This document shows positions 25,922 to 35,020 of a DNA stretch of 64,000 bases, one piece after another. Both the position numbers and the translations under genes were made by a program. Each line of letters starts with the position of its first letter. Positions within the stretch are counted from its first letter, which is position 1. The notes beneath the pieces were generated by a model. That model ran no database searches and had not been told where the DNA came from. It worked only from the letters and a program-made list of their open reading frames with translations. Source of the DNA: Streptomyces hyaluromycini (lineage in GTDB: Bacteria > Actinomycetota > Actinomycetes > Streptomycetales > Streptomycetaceae). The DNA lies in NCBI RefSeq assembly GCF_002217755.1, contig NZ_BCFL01000020.1, positions 434,001 to 498,000 on the forward strand, read 5' to 3'.

Positions 25922-27484
25922 CTAGGCCACATCCAGGCGGGGGTTCGGGACGGCCGTCATCCCTTGGGAGGAATGCGGCTGCGCCGACGGCGGCAGCAGC
26001 CGGCCGATGCCGGACAGGTCGCGGACGGCCACGCTGTTGCGGTCGGCGACCGTACGGCCGAGCGCGTGGTAGGGCCACAGTCCCCCGGCCTGGCGGCGGC
26101 TGCGCTCGTTCCACTCCAGGGCCTCGGCGGCGCGTGCCCGGAAGAAGTTGAGCGCGTAGCCGCCGCTGTGGATCCGCAGCAGGAAGAACCCGCCGGGGTA
26201 CTCCTTGACGGCGCCGACCTCCTGCAACGTCACCTGCGGGGCGAGAGGCACATGGGTGCGCTTGTTGCGGTGGGTGTGGCCCACATGGTGGAGGAACACA
26301 CCCGGGGCGTCGGCGTAAGCCCGGAGGATCGCGCGGGCCTGGCGGCGGCCGAGGCGCTGCGCCGGGCTCACCGGGAAGAGGGCCTCCCGTACGGTCAGCG
26401 GATGGTGGCCGAAGACGAGGGTGGGCTGTTCCCTGTGGGCCCGCAGCCGGCGCCGGAACCAGGACAGCTGCTCGGCGCCGAGGCCGCCCGCGTCACCGCC
26501 GTTCCCGCGCTTGTCGTAGGTGTCCAGGCCGATGATCCGCAGTCCGCCCACGTCGTGCTCGAACCAGCCGGGCCGGTCGGGTCCGCCGAACACCCGGTGG
26601 AAGGTGTCGCCCTCGCCAGCGCCGCGGTCGTGGTTGCCCCGGACCACGAAGTAGTCCCTATGGTGGGTGCCGAAGCCGTCCAGGATCCGTCTGGCCTCCG
26701 CCAGGTCGCGCGGTCCGCCGCCGGCGGAAATGTCACCGGCGGCCAGCAGCAGCTGGGCCCCGCGGCGGCGGGCCTCGTCCACCACGGCCCGGCCCATGAG
26801 CTCCGGGTAGGGGGTCTGTCCCGTCCGCTGCGCCACTCCGCGCAGAAAGGGGACTCCGGCCACCAGGCCGGCGACGCTCTCGCCGATGTGGAGGTCGTTG
26901 CAGAGGGCGAGGGAGAGCAGGTGGCGGCCGGGCGGGGGCTGCGGGGTGGTGAAGGAGTAGGGGCCGCCGGGTGTGCCGAGGCCGTGGCGGGAGGTGCCGG
27001 CCGCGTTGCCGCGTACCAGGTGCAGCGCGGTGGGGGTGGCGGGCACGCCTTGGGAGCGGGCCTGGTAGTAGTACGTCTGCCCGGGTTCCAGGCCGGTGAG
27101 TTCGACGTGGTGGTGTGCGGTGGGACGGTCCTCGCCCGCGGTGCGGTTGAGGCGGGCCGGGTGGGTGCCGTAGACGACCTCGCCCTCGGTGACGGCGGGC
27201 AGCATCCGGCCGGTGCCGTCGTCGGTGCCGGGCAGGGCGGTGTGCCAGGTGATGACGGCGCGGTCCTCGGTGAGGGTGACCAGTTCCAGGTGGACGGCGG
27301 TGAGCGGGCCGGGGTGCCGGGGGCGGGGTGCGGTGGCGGGCCGGAGCAGGGCGGGTGCGAGGAGGAAGCCGGAGCGCAGCAGCTCGCAGGGGCCGGGGAT
27401 GCCCGCGAGTGCGCCGAGGGGGACGGGGAGGCAGCAGCGCATGTCTGCTATGTGCACGCCACCGGTGAACGGCGGACGTGGCAC
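25922..27484 (-). CDS. Fibronectin-like/metallophosphoesterase protein (purple acid phosphatase-like)
   Basis: This protein of about 520 residues has an N-terminal beta-sandwich of the purple-acid-phosphatase type (LTGLEPGQTYYYQARS, about 130-145) followed by a calcineurin-like metallophosphoesterase. Its metal motifs occur in order: CNDLHIGE (D-x-H), AAGDIS, VRGNHDR, FGHHPL and GHTHRNK. It hydrolyses phosphoesters with two metals, with unknown substrate. The N-terminus is uncertain: GTG at 27484, GTG at 27457 and ATG at 27442 are all possible and none has a good ribosome site. No clear signal peptide is visible with any of them. Confidence 0.82.
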   Translation of the reverse strand: MPRPPFTGGVHIADMRCCLPVPLGALAGIPGPCELLRSGFLLAPALLRPATAPRPRHPGPLTAVHLELVTLTEDRAVITWHTALPGTDDGTGRMLPAVTEGEVVYGTHPARLNRTAGEDRPTAHHHVELTGLEPGQTYYYQARSQGVPATPTALHLVRGNAAGTSRHGLGTPGGPYSFTTPQPPPGRHLLSLALCNDLHIGESVAGLVAGVPFLRGVAQRTGQTPYPELMGRAVVDEARRRGAQLLLAAGDISAGGGPRDLAEARRILDGFGTHHRDYFVVRGNHDRGAGEGDTFHRVFGGPDRPGWFEHDVGGLRIIGLDTYDKRGNGGDAGGLGAEQLSWFRRRLRAHREQPTLVFGHHPLTVREALFPVSPAQRLGRRQARAILRAYADAPGVFLHHVGHTHRNKRTHVPLAPQVTLQEVGAVKEYPGGFFLLRIHSGGYALNFFRARAAEALEWNERSRRQAGGLWPYHALGRTVADRNSVAVRDLSGIGRLLPPSAQPHSSQGMTAVPNPRLDVA

Positions 27485-27572
27485 CGGCAGCCGCGCAAGG
27501 TATGGAGCCGGACTTCTTGGGTCCGTACCCGAGCCGGGTCCCGGGGCATGGTGAGAGCCGCCTCCCGGGGCC

Positions 27573-29075
27573 TCACGAGGCGGGGCCGAACCGCTCCCGC
27601 AGCTCCCGCTTCAGGATCTTCCCGCTGGCGTTGCGGGGCAGCGCGTCCACGAACAGGATCCGCTTGGGTGCCTTGAAGGCGGGCAGCTTCTCCTTCACAT
27701 GGGCGATCAGCCCGGCCTCGTCGATCTCGCCGCGCGGTACGACGACCGCCGTGACCGCCTCGATCCACCGCTCGTCGGGCAGGCCGATCACGGCGGCCTC
27801 GGCGACCGCCTCGTGGCTGTAGAGGGCGTCCTCGACCTGCCGCGAAGCGACCAGGACGCCACCGGAGTTGATGACGTCCTTCACCCGGTCGACGATCGTG
27901 TAGTAGCCGTCGGCGTCGCGCACCGCGAGGTCGCCGGAGTGGAACCAGCCGTCCCGGAAGGCCTCCTCGGTCTCCTCGGGCTTCTCCCAGTAGCCCTCGC
28001 ACAGCTGTGGCGAGCGGTAGACGATCTCGCCGGGCGTGCCGTCGGGCACGTCCTTGCCGTCCTCGCCGACCACGCGTGCCTCCACGAACAGGACGGTGCG
28101 GCCGCAGGAGTCCAGCCGCCCCTTGTGCTCCTCGGGCGCGAGCACGGTGGCGAGCGGCCCGATCTCGCTCTGCCCGAAGCAGTTGAACAGGGCGAGTTTC
28201 GGCAGCCGTTCGCGCAGTCGCTCCAGGACGGGCACCGGCATGACCGACGCGCCGTAGTAGGCCTTGCGCAGTCCGCCGAGGTCGCGGGTGGCGAAGTCGG
28301 GCCGGTTGGACAGTCCGATCCACACGGTGGGCGGCGCGAACAGGCTGTCCACGTCCCCGGCTTCGACCAGGTCGAAGAGGGTGTCGCCGTCCGGCCCGTC
28401 GAGGATGATGCTGGTCGCGCCCACCGCCAGGTAGGGCAGCAGGAACACGTGCAGCTGGGCGGAGTGGTAGAGGGGCAGCGCGTGCGCGGGCCGGTCCCCG
28501 GCGCTCAGGTCGAGGGCGGCGATCGCGCTCAGGTACTCGTGCACCAGCGCCCGGTGGGTCATCATCGCGCCCTTGGGCAGCGCCGTGGTCCCGGAGGTGT
28601 ACAGCAGCTGCACCAGGTCCTCGGTACGGGGTTCGGGCCCGTCGTACGGCGCCGCGTCCGCGAGCCGGGCGAGCAGTGAGCCGTCGGCGTCCCGCAGCGG
28701 CAGCGACCGTGCGCCGTCGGGGAGCCGGCCCGCGAGGTCGGGGTCGGCGAGGACCAGGGAGCTGCCCGACTGGGCCACGATGTAGGCGAGGTCGTCGCCG
28801 GTGAGGTTCTGGTTGACCGGGACGTGGACCAGGCCGGCGCGGGCGCAGGCGAGGAAGGCGATCAGGTAGGCGTCGGAGTTGTGTCCGTAGGTGCCGACCC
28901 GGTCACCGCGGACGAGGCCCTGGCCGAGCAGTACGCTCGCCGCGCGCGAGACGGCGTCGTCGAGTTCCTCGTACGTCCACCGCCGCTCGCCGTACCGCAC
29001 CGCCACCCGCGCGGGAGTGCGCCGGGCGCTGCGCCGCAGCACCCCGTCCACCGTGCTGCCCTGTCCCTGCGTCAT
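27573..29075 (-). CDS. Long-chain-fatty-acid/acyl-CoA synthetase (ANL superfamily)
   Basis: This 500-residue adenylate-forming enzyme has the P-loop LLYTSGTTALPKGAMMTH, the acyl-site segment LFNCFGQSEIG, the hinge GWFHSGDLAVRDADGYYTIVDRVKDVINSGG and the catalytic Lys in NASGKILKRELRE. It is one of three FadD-type genes in the window, but unlike the other two it has no TCTGA...TCAGA palindrome upstream. It stands alone and is divergent from the P450 gene across a 345-bp gap. The substrate is unknown; medium or long acids are likely from the family. Confidence 0.9.
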   Translation of the reverse strand: MTQGQGSTVDGVLRRSARRTPARVAVRYGERRWTYEELDDAVSRAASVLLGQGLVRGDRVGTYGHNSDAYLIAFLACARAGLVHVPVNQNLTGDDLAYIVAQSGSSLVLADPDLAGRLPDGARSLPLRDADGSLLARLADAAPYDGPEPRTEDLVQLLYTSGTTALPKGAMMTHRALVHEYLSAIAALDLSAGDRPAHALPLYHSAQLHVFLLPYLAVGATSIILDGPDGDTLFDLVEAGDVDSLFAPPTVWIGLSNRPDFATRDLGGLRKAYYGASVMPVPVLERLRERLPKLALFNCFGQSEIGPLATVLAPEEHKGRLDSCGRTVLFVEARVVGEDGKDVPDGTPGEIVYRSPQLCEGYWEKPEETEEAFRDGWFHSGDLAVRDADGYYTIVDRVKDVINSGGVLVASRQVEDALYSHEAVAEAAVIGLPDERWIEAVTAVVVPRGEIDEAGLIAHVKEKLPAFKAPKRILFVDALPRNASGKILKRELRERFGPAS

Positions 29076-29420
29076 GACTCATGATCCTCGGCCCGTCGCC
29101 GGGACAGGTCAAGCGACCGGGGAGGCGAGCGCCGAAAACCCGTGGGTCCGCTCGGCCGCCTCCTCCCTCACACCGCTCGCGGTGCGACGGCCGGACGGGG
29201 CGGGACCGCACTGGAGTGCCACATGGAATCACAATCGATGCCCCCTGCATCAAGAGGCGTTCATCCCCTGCGCTTTTTGCTTCAGCGTGCCCCTGTGCGC
29301 CCCTTTGGAGAAAGGTTTCCGGAAACCCGGGCACGGTTGAACTGGGCAGGACTTGTCTCGGGTTGTCAGAGCCTCGACAGGTTCGCTCATTTCACGCGTC
29401 ATACTGGGCAGGAGGTTTCC
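29076..29420. other. Gene-free divergent promoter region
   Basis: The 345 bp between the acyl-CoA synthetase and the P450 gene hold no supported gene. Open frames cross it but have poor codon bias and no ribosome site. It must contain the promoter of the terpene operon. Base composition drops below the local average around 29220-29420, which fits regulatory DNA. No repeat or palindrome stood out. Confidence 0.6.
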
Positions 29421-30896
29421 ATGAATGGTGCTGTGCCTGAACAAAAACGAATGTGGACGACAGGTACTGCTCCCGGCATATTCCCACTCCTCGGTCACGC
29501 TATCTCCCTATACCGTCGGCCGCTGGCGTTTCTGAATTCTTTGCCCGCGTACGGGGATCTGGTCGAGATACGGCTGGGCCCCCAGCGTGCCTGGATGGTG
29601 TGCCACCCGGACCTGGCCCACGAGGTGCTCATGGACCCGCACACCTTCGACAAAGGGGGCCCGCTCTACGACCGGCTGGGCAAGCTGATGGGGGACGGAC
29701 TGGTGACCTGCCGTCAGCCCGCGCACCGGGACAAACGCAGACTGCTGCAGCCCGCTTTCCGGCCGTCTCACGCCCCCGCGTACACGGAACTCGTCGCCGA
29801 GGAGGCCGAGTCGGTGTGCGAGGGCTGGCAGGCGGGCCGGCCGGTTCCCGTCACCGAGGCGGCGATGACCCTCACGACCCGCGTGATCAGCCGGGTCCTG
29901 CTCTCCGGCTCACTGGACGACACGGCCGCCGCCCAGGTGCGGGACTGTCTCGCCGACGTCGTCCGCGGCCTGTTCGTCCGCACGGTCGTACCGGTCGACG
30001 CCCTGTTCCGGCTGCCGGCCCCCGCCAACCGCCGCTACCGGCGCGCACTCGCCCGTCTGCACGCCGTCATCGACACGGTGATCGCGGAGCGCCGCCGGGG
30101 CCCCGCCCGCGACGACGTCCTGGGCAGTCTGCTGGCGGCCACCCGCGACGACGGGGCGGCGGCCCTCACCGACCAGGAGATCCACGACCACCTGATCACA
30201 CTGCTCCTCACGGGCGCCGAGACCTCGGCCCTGTCCCTGGCCGCGGCCTTCAGCCTGCTGGCCCGCCATCCGGAGGCCGAGCAGAACCTGCACGCCGAGC
30301 TCGACGCCGTCCTCCCGGGCGGCCGACGGCCCGGCCCCGGCGATCTGCCGGACCTCGTCCGGACCCGGTGCGTCGTCTCCGAGACGCTGCGCCACTCGTC
30401 CCCCGGCTGGCTCTTCACCCGCGTCACCACCCGGGAGACGGAGCTCGCCGGACGCCGGCTGCCCGCGGGAGCCACCGTGCTCTACAGCCCCTACCTCCTG
30501 CACCACGACCCGTCGTCGTTCCCCGACCCCGAACGTTTCGACCCCGACCGCTGGCTGCCGGGGCGGCCCACCGCCGGACAGCGGCGCGCGATGATGCCGT
30601 TCTCCGCGGGCAACCGCAAATGCCTCGGCGACGAGTTCGCCATGGTGGAGGTCACCGTGGCGCTCGCGACCATCGCCGGCCGCGTGCGACTGCGCCATCT
30701 GCCCGGGTACGTCGCACGGACACCGCGCCCGGCGATCACGCTGGGGCCGCGCTCGCTGGTCATGACCTGTGAGACGCGTTCGCACGGGCCGGCAGACGCG
30801 CCATCGTCCCGCGCTCCGCTCACCCGCCGCGCGGTATGCACCCGACAGGCACCGGAATCCCGATCGGCAGGTGACCACAGTGTCGACAACGCATGA
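29421..30896 (+). CDS. Cytochrome P450, terpene-cluster type
   Basis: This 491-residue haem monooxygenase probably oxidises the terpene made by the adjacent cyclase. It shows the I-helix LLLTGAETSALSLA, the K-helix ETLR, and the haem loop FSAGNRKCLG (F394-C401). The ATG has GGAGG five bases upstream; the upstream extension of the frame is not coding-like. The last ~40 residues, after LVMTCET, are an Arg/Ser-rich tail not typical of P450s. This tail includes the 17-base overlap with the cyclase start, so the tail may exist to couple translation. The family within P450 cannot be named by eye. Confidence 0.92.
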   Translation: MNGAVPEQKRMWTTGTAPGIFPLLGHAISLYRRPLAFLNSLPAYGDLVEIRLGPQRAWMVCHPDLAHEVLMDPHTFDKGGPLYDRLGKLMGDGLVTCRQPAHRDKRRLLQPAFRPSHAPAYTELVAEEAESVCEGWQAGRPVPVTEAAMTLTTRVISRVLLSGSLDDTAAAQVRDCLADVVRGLFVRTVVPVDALFRLPAPANRRYRRALARLHAVIDTVIAERRRGPARDDVLGSLLAATRDDGAAALTDQEIHDHLITLLLTGAETSALSLAAAFSLLARHPEAEQNLHAELDAVLPGGRRPGPGDLPDLVRTRCVVSETLRHSSPGWLFTRVTTRETELAGRRLPAGATVLYSPYLLHHDPSSFPDPERFDPDRWLPGRPTAGQRRAMMPFSAGNRKCLGDEFAMVEVTVALATIAGRVRLRHLPGYVARTPRPAITLGPRSLVMTCETRSHGPADAPSSRAPLTRRAVCTRQAPESRSAGDHSVDNA

Positions 30897-31887
30897 GGAA
30901 ATCACGTTCGGCGTAGCGGGCGGACAGACGGCAGCCAGTCTCAAGGACCTCATCGACATCCGCCTGCACATGCCCTTTCCGTTCCGGCGCAACCCCCATG
31001 AACCCGCGGCCTCGGCCAGTGTGGAGTCATGGTTGAGTAAGTGGGGGCTGACGGCCGAACCGGGTGTGGCGGCGATGATCGCCCGTACTCGCCCTGCCCA
31101 GCTCGCATCCTTCACCAGCCCCGCCGTGGATCCCGGGCTCCTGAGCATCATCGCCCACCAGATCGCCTATCAGTTCGTCTTCGACGACCGGGCGGAAGTC
31201 ATCGGCCGGCGCTCCCCGGCCGGGCTCGTGCCCATGCTCTGCGAGAGCATCGCGATCCTGCGGGACGGCCGGGCACCCAGCACACCGCTCGGAGCGGCAC
31301 TGACCGACCTCCACCGGCAGGTCCGGGAACGGTGCACACCCGGACAGGCGGCACGCTGGGCCTGGCAGAGCCGCGAATACGTGCACGGACTGTTGTACGA
31401 AGCGGTGGCCCAGGCACATCCCGTCGCCCTGCGCACCGGAGACTGCACCTCGATACGGTCGCTGACCGCGGGCGTCGAGCCGTTCTACCCGCTGTACGAG
31501 GCCGCAACACCGGACGAGCTGTCCCCCGCGGAACTCCACCATCCGGCCGTACGGCAACTCAGCCGGCTCTCGGCCGACGCGGCGGTCTGGACGGCCGACC
31601 TGTTCTCCGCCGTGAAAGAACAGCGCGCGGGCGAGGTGATCAACCTGGCCCTGGCCCGGCAGCGCGAACACCACTGCTCCCTGCAGGCCGCTGTCGTCCT
31701 GGCCATCCAGCAGATCAACAGCACGATCCGCGAGTTCCAGAGGCTCCACGCGGAGCTCGAACCGGAGTTGAGCCCCGCGGGCGTCGGATATGTGGAGGGC
31801 ATGATCGGCTGGATCCGCGGGTGTTACCACTGGTCCCGAACCGTACCGCGGTATGCGGACGTGACGTCGGTGCCCGCCGTGCCCTAG
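30880..31887 (+). CDS. Class I terpene cyclase
   Basis: This 335-residue terpene synthase fold protein ionises a prenyl diphosphate with three Mg ions. The Asp-rich motif is FDDRAE (102-106 DDRAE). The pyrophosphate-sensor Arg region is RSLTAGVEPFYPL, and the C-terminal RY pair is 324-325. The NSE triad region reads ADLFSAVKE (239-247): Asp240, Ser243 and Glu247 are present, but the usual Asn is Ala239. GTG at 30880 follows CAGGTG and overlaps the P450 gene by 17 bases. Size and motifs suggest a sesquiterpene-type enzyme; the product is unknown. A weak hairpin follows the gene. Confidence 0.9.
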   Translation: MSTTHEEITFGVAGGQTAASLKDLIDIRLHMPFPFRRNPHEPAASASVESWLSKWGLTAEPGVAAMIARTRPAQLASFTSPAVDPGLLSIIAHQIAYQFVFDDRAEVIGRRSPAGLVPMLCESIAILRDGRAPSTPLGAALTDLHRQVRERCTPGQAARWAWQSREYVHGLLYEAVAQAHPVALRTGDCTSIRSLTAGVEPFYPLYEAATPDELSPAELHHPAVRQLSRLSADAAVWTADLFSAVKEQRAGEVINLALARQREHHCSLQAAVVLAIQQINSTIREFQRLHAELEPELSPAGVGYVEGMIGWIRGCYHWSRTVPRYADVTSVPAVP

Positions 31888-31908
31888 GCGCTCGATGAAC
31901 TCCGGCGA

Positions 31909-31955
31909 CCGCGTTCCCGGGTGGTGGCTATCAGGGCCTCTTACCCGGAGCGCGG
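31909..31955 (+). terminator. Imperfect hairpin after terpene cyclase gene
   Basis: CCGCGTTCCCGGGT (31909-31922) can pair with ACCCGGAGCGCGG (31943-31955) with one mismatch and one bulge, 21 bases after the stop codon. Confidence 0.45.
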
Positions 31956-32046
31956 ACATTATCCCTTCTGCAGTTCATGATTCACCCGATAGTACTCAGT
32001 CCGGCCTGCCCGCACCGCGACAAGGCGTACGCTCGGCTCTCCCCGG

Positions 32047-32074
32047 GCCGAACGAAAGAAGCCGAACGAAAGAA
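32047..32074 (+). repeat. Perfect 14-bp tandem repeat in leader of LAL regulator gene
   Basis: GCCGAACGAAAGAA occurs twice head to tail (32047-32060 and 32061-32074), ending 13 bases before the start codon. It may be a direct-repeat regulator site or alternate ribosome-binding region. Confidence 0.65.
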
Positions 32075-32087
32075 AGCGGTACGGCAT

Positions 32088-34997
32088 ATGGCGACGGAGC
32101 CGCGGCAACCGGTCACGGACCAAGAGAACCTGGTCGAACGCCGACGGGAACTTCTGGCCCTCGACGCGGCGTTCCGGGAGTTGCGGCGCACCACGGGCGG
32201 CATGCCGCGAGCACGACGCAAAGGGTTGCTCGCCTTCACCGGGCCGACCGGACTGGGCAAGACGGCACTCCTCACGGAGGCACGCGCCCGGGCCATGGCG
32301 CACAAGTTCACCGTGCTGTCGGGCAGAGGCAGCGAGACGGAACAGGGCTCGGCGTTCCGCGTGGTACGCCAGTTGATGCAGCCCTCGCTGGCGAGGATGG
32401 ACGAGGCGGAGCGCCGCGTCTTCCTGGGCAGCTGGTACGACACCGTCGCCGCCGTGCTCGGCCTCGAAGCGACGGGACCCGCCCCCGCGCCGGACCCGAC
32501 CGGAGTCCGCGAAGGTCTCGACTGGGTCATGACGCGCCTCGCGGTCAAGAAGGCTCCCATCGTCCTGCTCCTGGACGACCTCCACTGGACCGACACCGAG
32601 TCACTGAGCTGGCTCACCTCCTTCGCGCCACGGGTCGACGACCTCCCCCTGCTGATCGTCGTCGCCTACCGGTCCGACGAGCTGCCGGCCGAGGCCGGCG
32701 GACTCCGCACGCTCGTGGGAGACCACGGGAACCGCCCCCACAACCTGGCGGTGCTCACTCCCGAGGGCGTGACGCAGATCGTCAGGAGCGAGGTCGGGGA
32801 GGGGGCCGAGGACGGGTTCTGCAAGGAATGCTGGTCGGCCACCGGCGGGAGCCCCTTCGAGACGGTGGAACTCGCCATCGGACTCGCGGAGCGGAACCTG
32901 CGCGGCACCGACGGCGACCTGCCCGCGATGCGTGAGCTGGCCGCAGCGATCAAGGGCCCGGGACTGATCGAACGTCTGGAACGGCTGGGCACCACGACCG
33001 TGCGCTTCGCGCAGACCGCGGCCGTACTGGGTTCGCCCTTCTCGCCGGAGCTCGCCGCGACCATCGCCGTGCTCGGCGACGAGGCCGCCGGCGAGGCGAT
33101 CGAGAAGCTGCGCGCGGCCCGGATCCTGGCCGACGGCCACGGCCACGAGGGCGAGCTCGAGTTCGTTCACCCGCTGATCGCCACGACGATCTACCGGTCC
33201 ATCCGCACGGGCTTCAGGACCGGTCTGCACAACACCGCGGCGCAGGCCGTCCTCGCCGCGGGATACGGCCCCACCAAGGCCGCCCGGCATCTGCTGGAAG
33301 TCCCCTGTGAGGACCGTCCCGAGACCGTCACGTGTCTGCGCGAGGCCGCCCGCGAGTACCTCCGCGCCGGAGCCACCGAGGCGGCCCGGCGCCTGTTGAC
33401 CCGCGCGCTGCAGGAACCTCCCCTGCCCGAGGACCTTGCCGCCGTCCTCCACGAACTCGCCTGCGCCACGTTCCTGATCGAGCCCACCGCCACGGTGCGG
33501 CATCTGCGCCAGGCGCTGGCCCAGCCCCACGTCGACCCCGATCTGCGCGCCTCCATCGTCTACCGGCTGACCACGGCCATGGCCCACACCGATCAGCTGG
33601 CCGAGGCCGTGAACGTGGCCGCCGAGGAGGCACGGCAGGCCACCAACCCGCGCGTCAAACTGCGTATGCAGGCCGATCAGTTCGTCTGGAGCATGGTGCG
33701 CCCGGACGACCGTGACTCGCCCACCCGCTCCCGGACGCTGGCGCGCCTGGCCGAGCAACTGCCCGGCCGCAGCCTCGAGGAACGCTACATCCTGGGACTG
33801 CGGGCCTGGGACGCGGCCATGCGCGGCGAACCGAGAGAGACCTCCCTCGGGTACGCGGACAAGGCCCTGCGCGGCGGCATGAGCTGGACCGACGAGAACC
33901 GGGGGTTCGAGGTACCCCTCTCCGTCGCCCTGGTGTTCATGTACGGCGACCAGCCGCGACGGGCCGAGGAGCTGTTCGGCCAGGGGATCGCCGAATGCCT
34001 CGCCAAGGGCTGGCACGGCTCCCACCTGGCGTTCGGCCAGACCATCGCCGGATACATCCGCTACCGGCGCGGCAGCCTGGCCGAAGCCGAGAACGCCGTA
34101 CGGGAGGGACTGCGGATCGCCGACAAGGTGGACGGGGTCGTGGCCGCCCAGTGGTTCGGCATAAGCATTCTGATCAAGACCCTGCTGGCCCGCGGGCGCA
34201 CCTCCGACGCGCGCGCGTTCGCCGACGGACACCACTTCGGCGAGACACCGGTCAACGCCGTCATCTACCCCGACCCCCGCACCGTCTACGCCGAACTGCT
34301 CCTCGCCGAGGGGCGGCACGCCGAGGCGGCGCGGCTGCTGTCCACGGTCGGGGACTGGCTGGACGCGCGGGGGTGGCGGAACCCGGCCTGGTGCCCGTGG
34401 CAGCTGCGGCTCGCGTCCGCGCTCGCCCCCTCCGCCCCCGAGGAGGCGGTCGGCCACGCCGAGGAAGCCCTGCGCCGGGCCCGGGAGTTCGGTGCCGCCT
34501 CCGCCGTCGGGCAGGCCCTGCACACCCTCGCCGAGGTGACCGGCGGGCCGGCGGCGGTCGACCTGTACGCGCAGGCCGTCGAACACCTGGAGCAGTCGCC
34601 CGCCGCCTACGAACTCGCCCGCGCCCAGATCGGCCACGGCGCCGCGCTGTCCCGCAACGGCCGGCTCCAGGAGGCCGCCGACCGGCTCTACCAGGGGCTG
34701 GAAGGAGCCGTCCACTGCGGTGCCGAGGCGCTCGCCGCGCAGGCCAGGGAGGAGCTCTCGGCGGCCGGGATGCGGCCGCTGCCGTTGCGCTACCCGCAGG
34801 CGGACACGCTGACCGCGCAGGAACTGCGCACCGCCGAACTGACCGTCCAGGGACACCCGGTGGCCGTGGTCGCCAAGGAGCTGCGCCTCACCGAGCAGGG
34901 CGTGCGGCAGCTGCTGTCCCGCGTCTACCGCAAGCTCGGCACCGACGCCGCCGGCCTCGCCGGGTTCCTGGAGGCCCGGCACCGCCCGCACCCCTGA
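32088..34997 (+). CDS. LAL-family LuxR transcriptional regulator, probable terpene cluster activator
   Basis: This 969-residue regulator has Walker A GPTGLGKT (52-59), Walker B IVLLLDDLHW (about 165), a long TPR-like region, and a C-terminal LuxR-type helix-turn-helix (LTAQELRTAELTVQGH...LTEQGVRQLLSRVYRKLG, about 905-955). The HTH is divergent (QGVRQLL instead of the usual KTVExHL). It is a full-length homologue of the truncated protein at 9.5-12.1 kb. It follows the terpene cyclase on the same strand after 200 bp and is the natural candidate for its regulator, an inference from position. The ATG at 32088 was chosen at the start of the conserved region. Confidence 0.88.
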   Translation: MATEPRQPVTDQENLVERRRELLALDAAFRELRRTTGGMPRARRKGLLAFTGPTGLGKTALLTEARARAMAHKFTVLSGRGSETEQGSAFRVVRQLMQPSLARMDEAERRVFLGSWYDTVAAVLGLEATGPAPAPDPTGVREGLDWVMTRLAVKKAPIVLLLDDLHWTDTESLSWLTSFAPRVDDLPLLIVVAYRSDELPAEAGGLRTLVGDHGNRPHNLAVLTPEGVTQIVRSEVGEGAEDGFCKECWSATGGSPFETVELAIGLAERNLRGTDGDLPAMRELAAAIKGPGLIERLERLGTTTVRFAQTAAVLGSPFSPELAATIAVLGDEAAGEAIEKLRAARILADGHGHEGELEFVHPLIATTIYRSIRTGFRTGLHNTAAQAVLAAGYGPTKAARHLLEVPCEDRPETVTCLREAAREYLRAGATEAARRLLTRALQEPPLPEDLAAVLHELACATFLIEPTATVRHLRQALAQPHVDPDLRASIVYRLTTAMAHTDQLAEAVNVAAEEARQATNPRVKLRMQADQFVWSMVRPDDRDSPTRSRTLARLAEQLPGRSLEERYILGLRAWDAAMRGEPRETSLGYADKALRGGMSWTDENRGFEVPLSVALVFMYGDQPRRAEELFGQGIAECLAKGWHGSHLAFGQTIAGYIRYRRGSLAEAENAVREGLRIADKVDGVVAAQWFGISILIKTLLARGRTSDARAFADGHHFGETPVNAVIYPDPRTVYAELLLAEGRHAEAARLLSTVGDWLDARGWRNPAWCPWQLRLASALAPSAPEEAVGHAEEALRRAREFGAASAVGQALHTLAEVTGGPAAVDLYAQAVEHLEQSPAAYELARAQIGHGAALSRNGRLQEAADRLYQGLEGAVHCGAEALAAQAREELSAAGMRPLPLRYPQADTLTAQELRTAELTVQGHPVAVVAKELRLTEQGVRQLLSRVYRKLGTDAAGLAGFLEARHRPHP

Positions 34998-35020
34998 GGC
35001 CCTGAGGCACCGGGCCCTGG

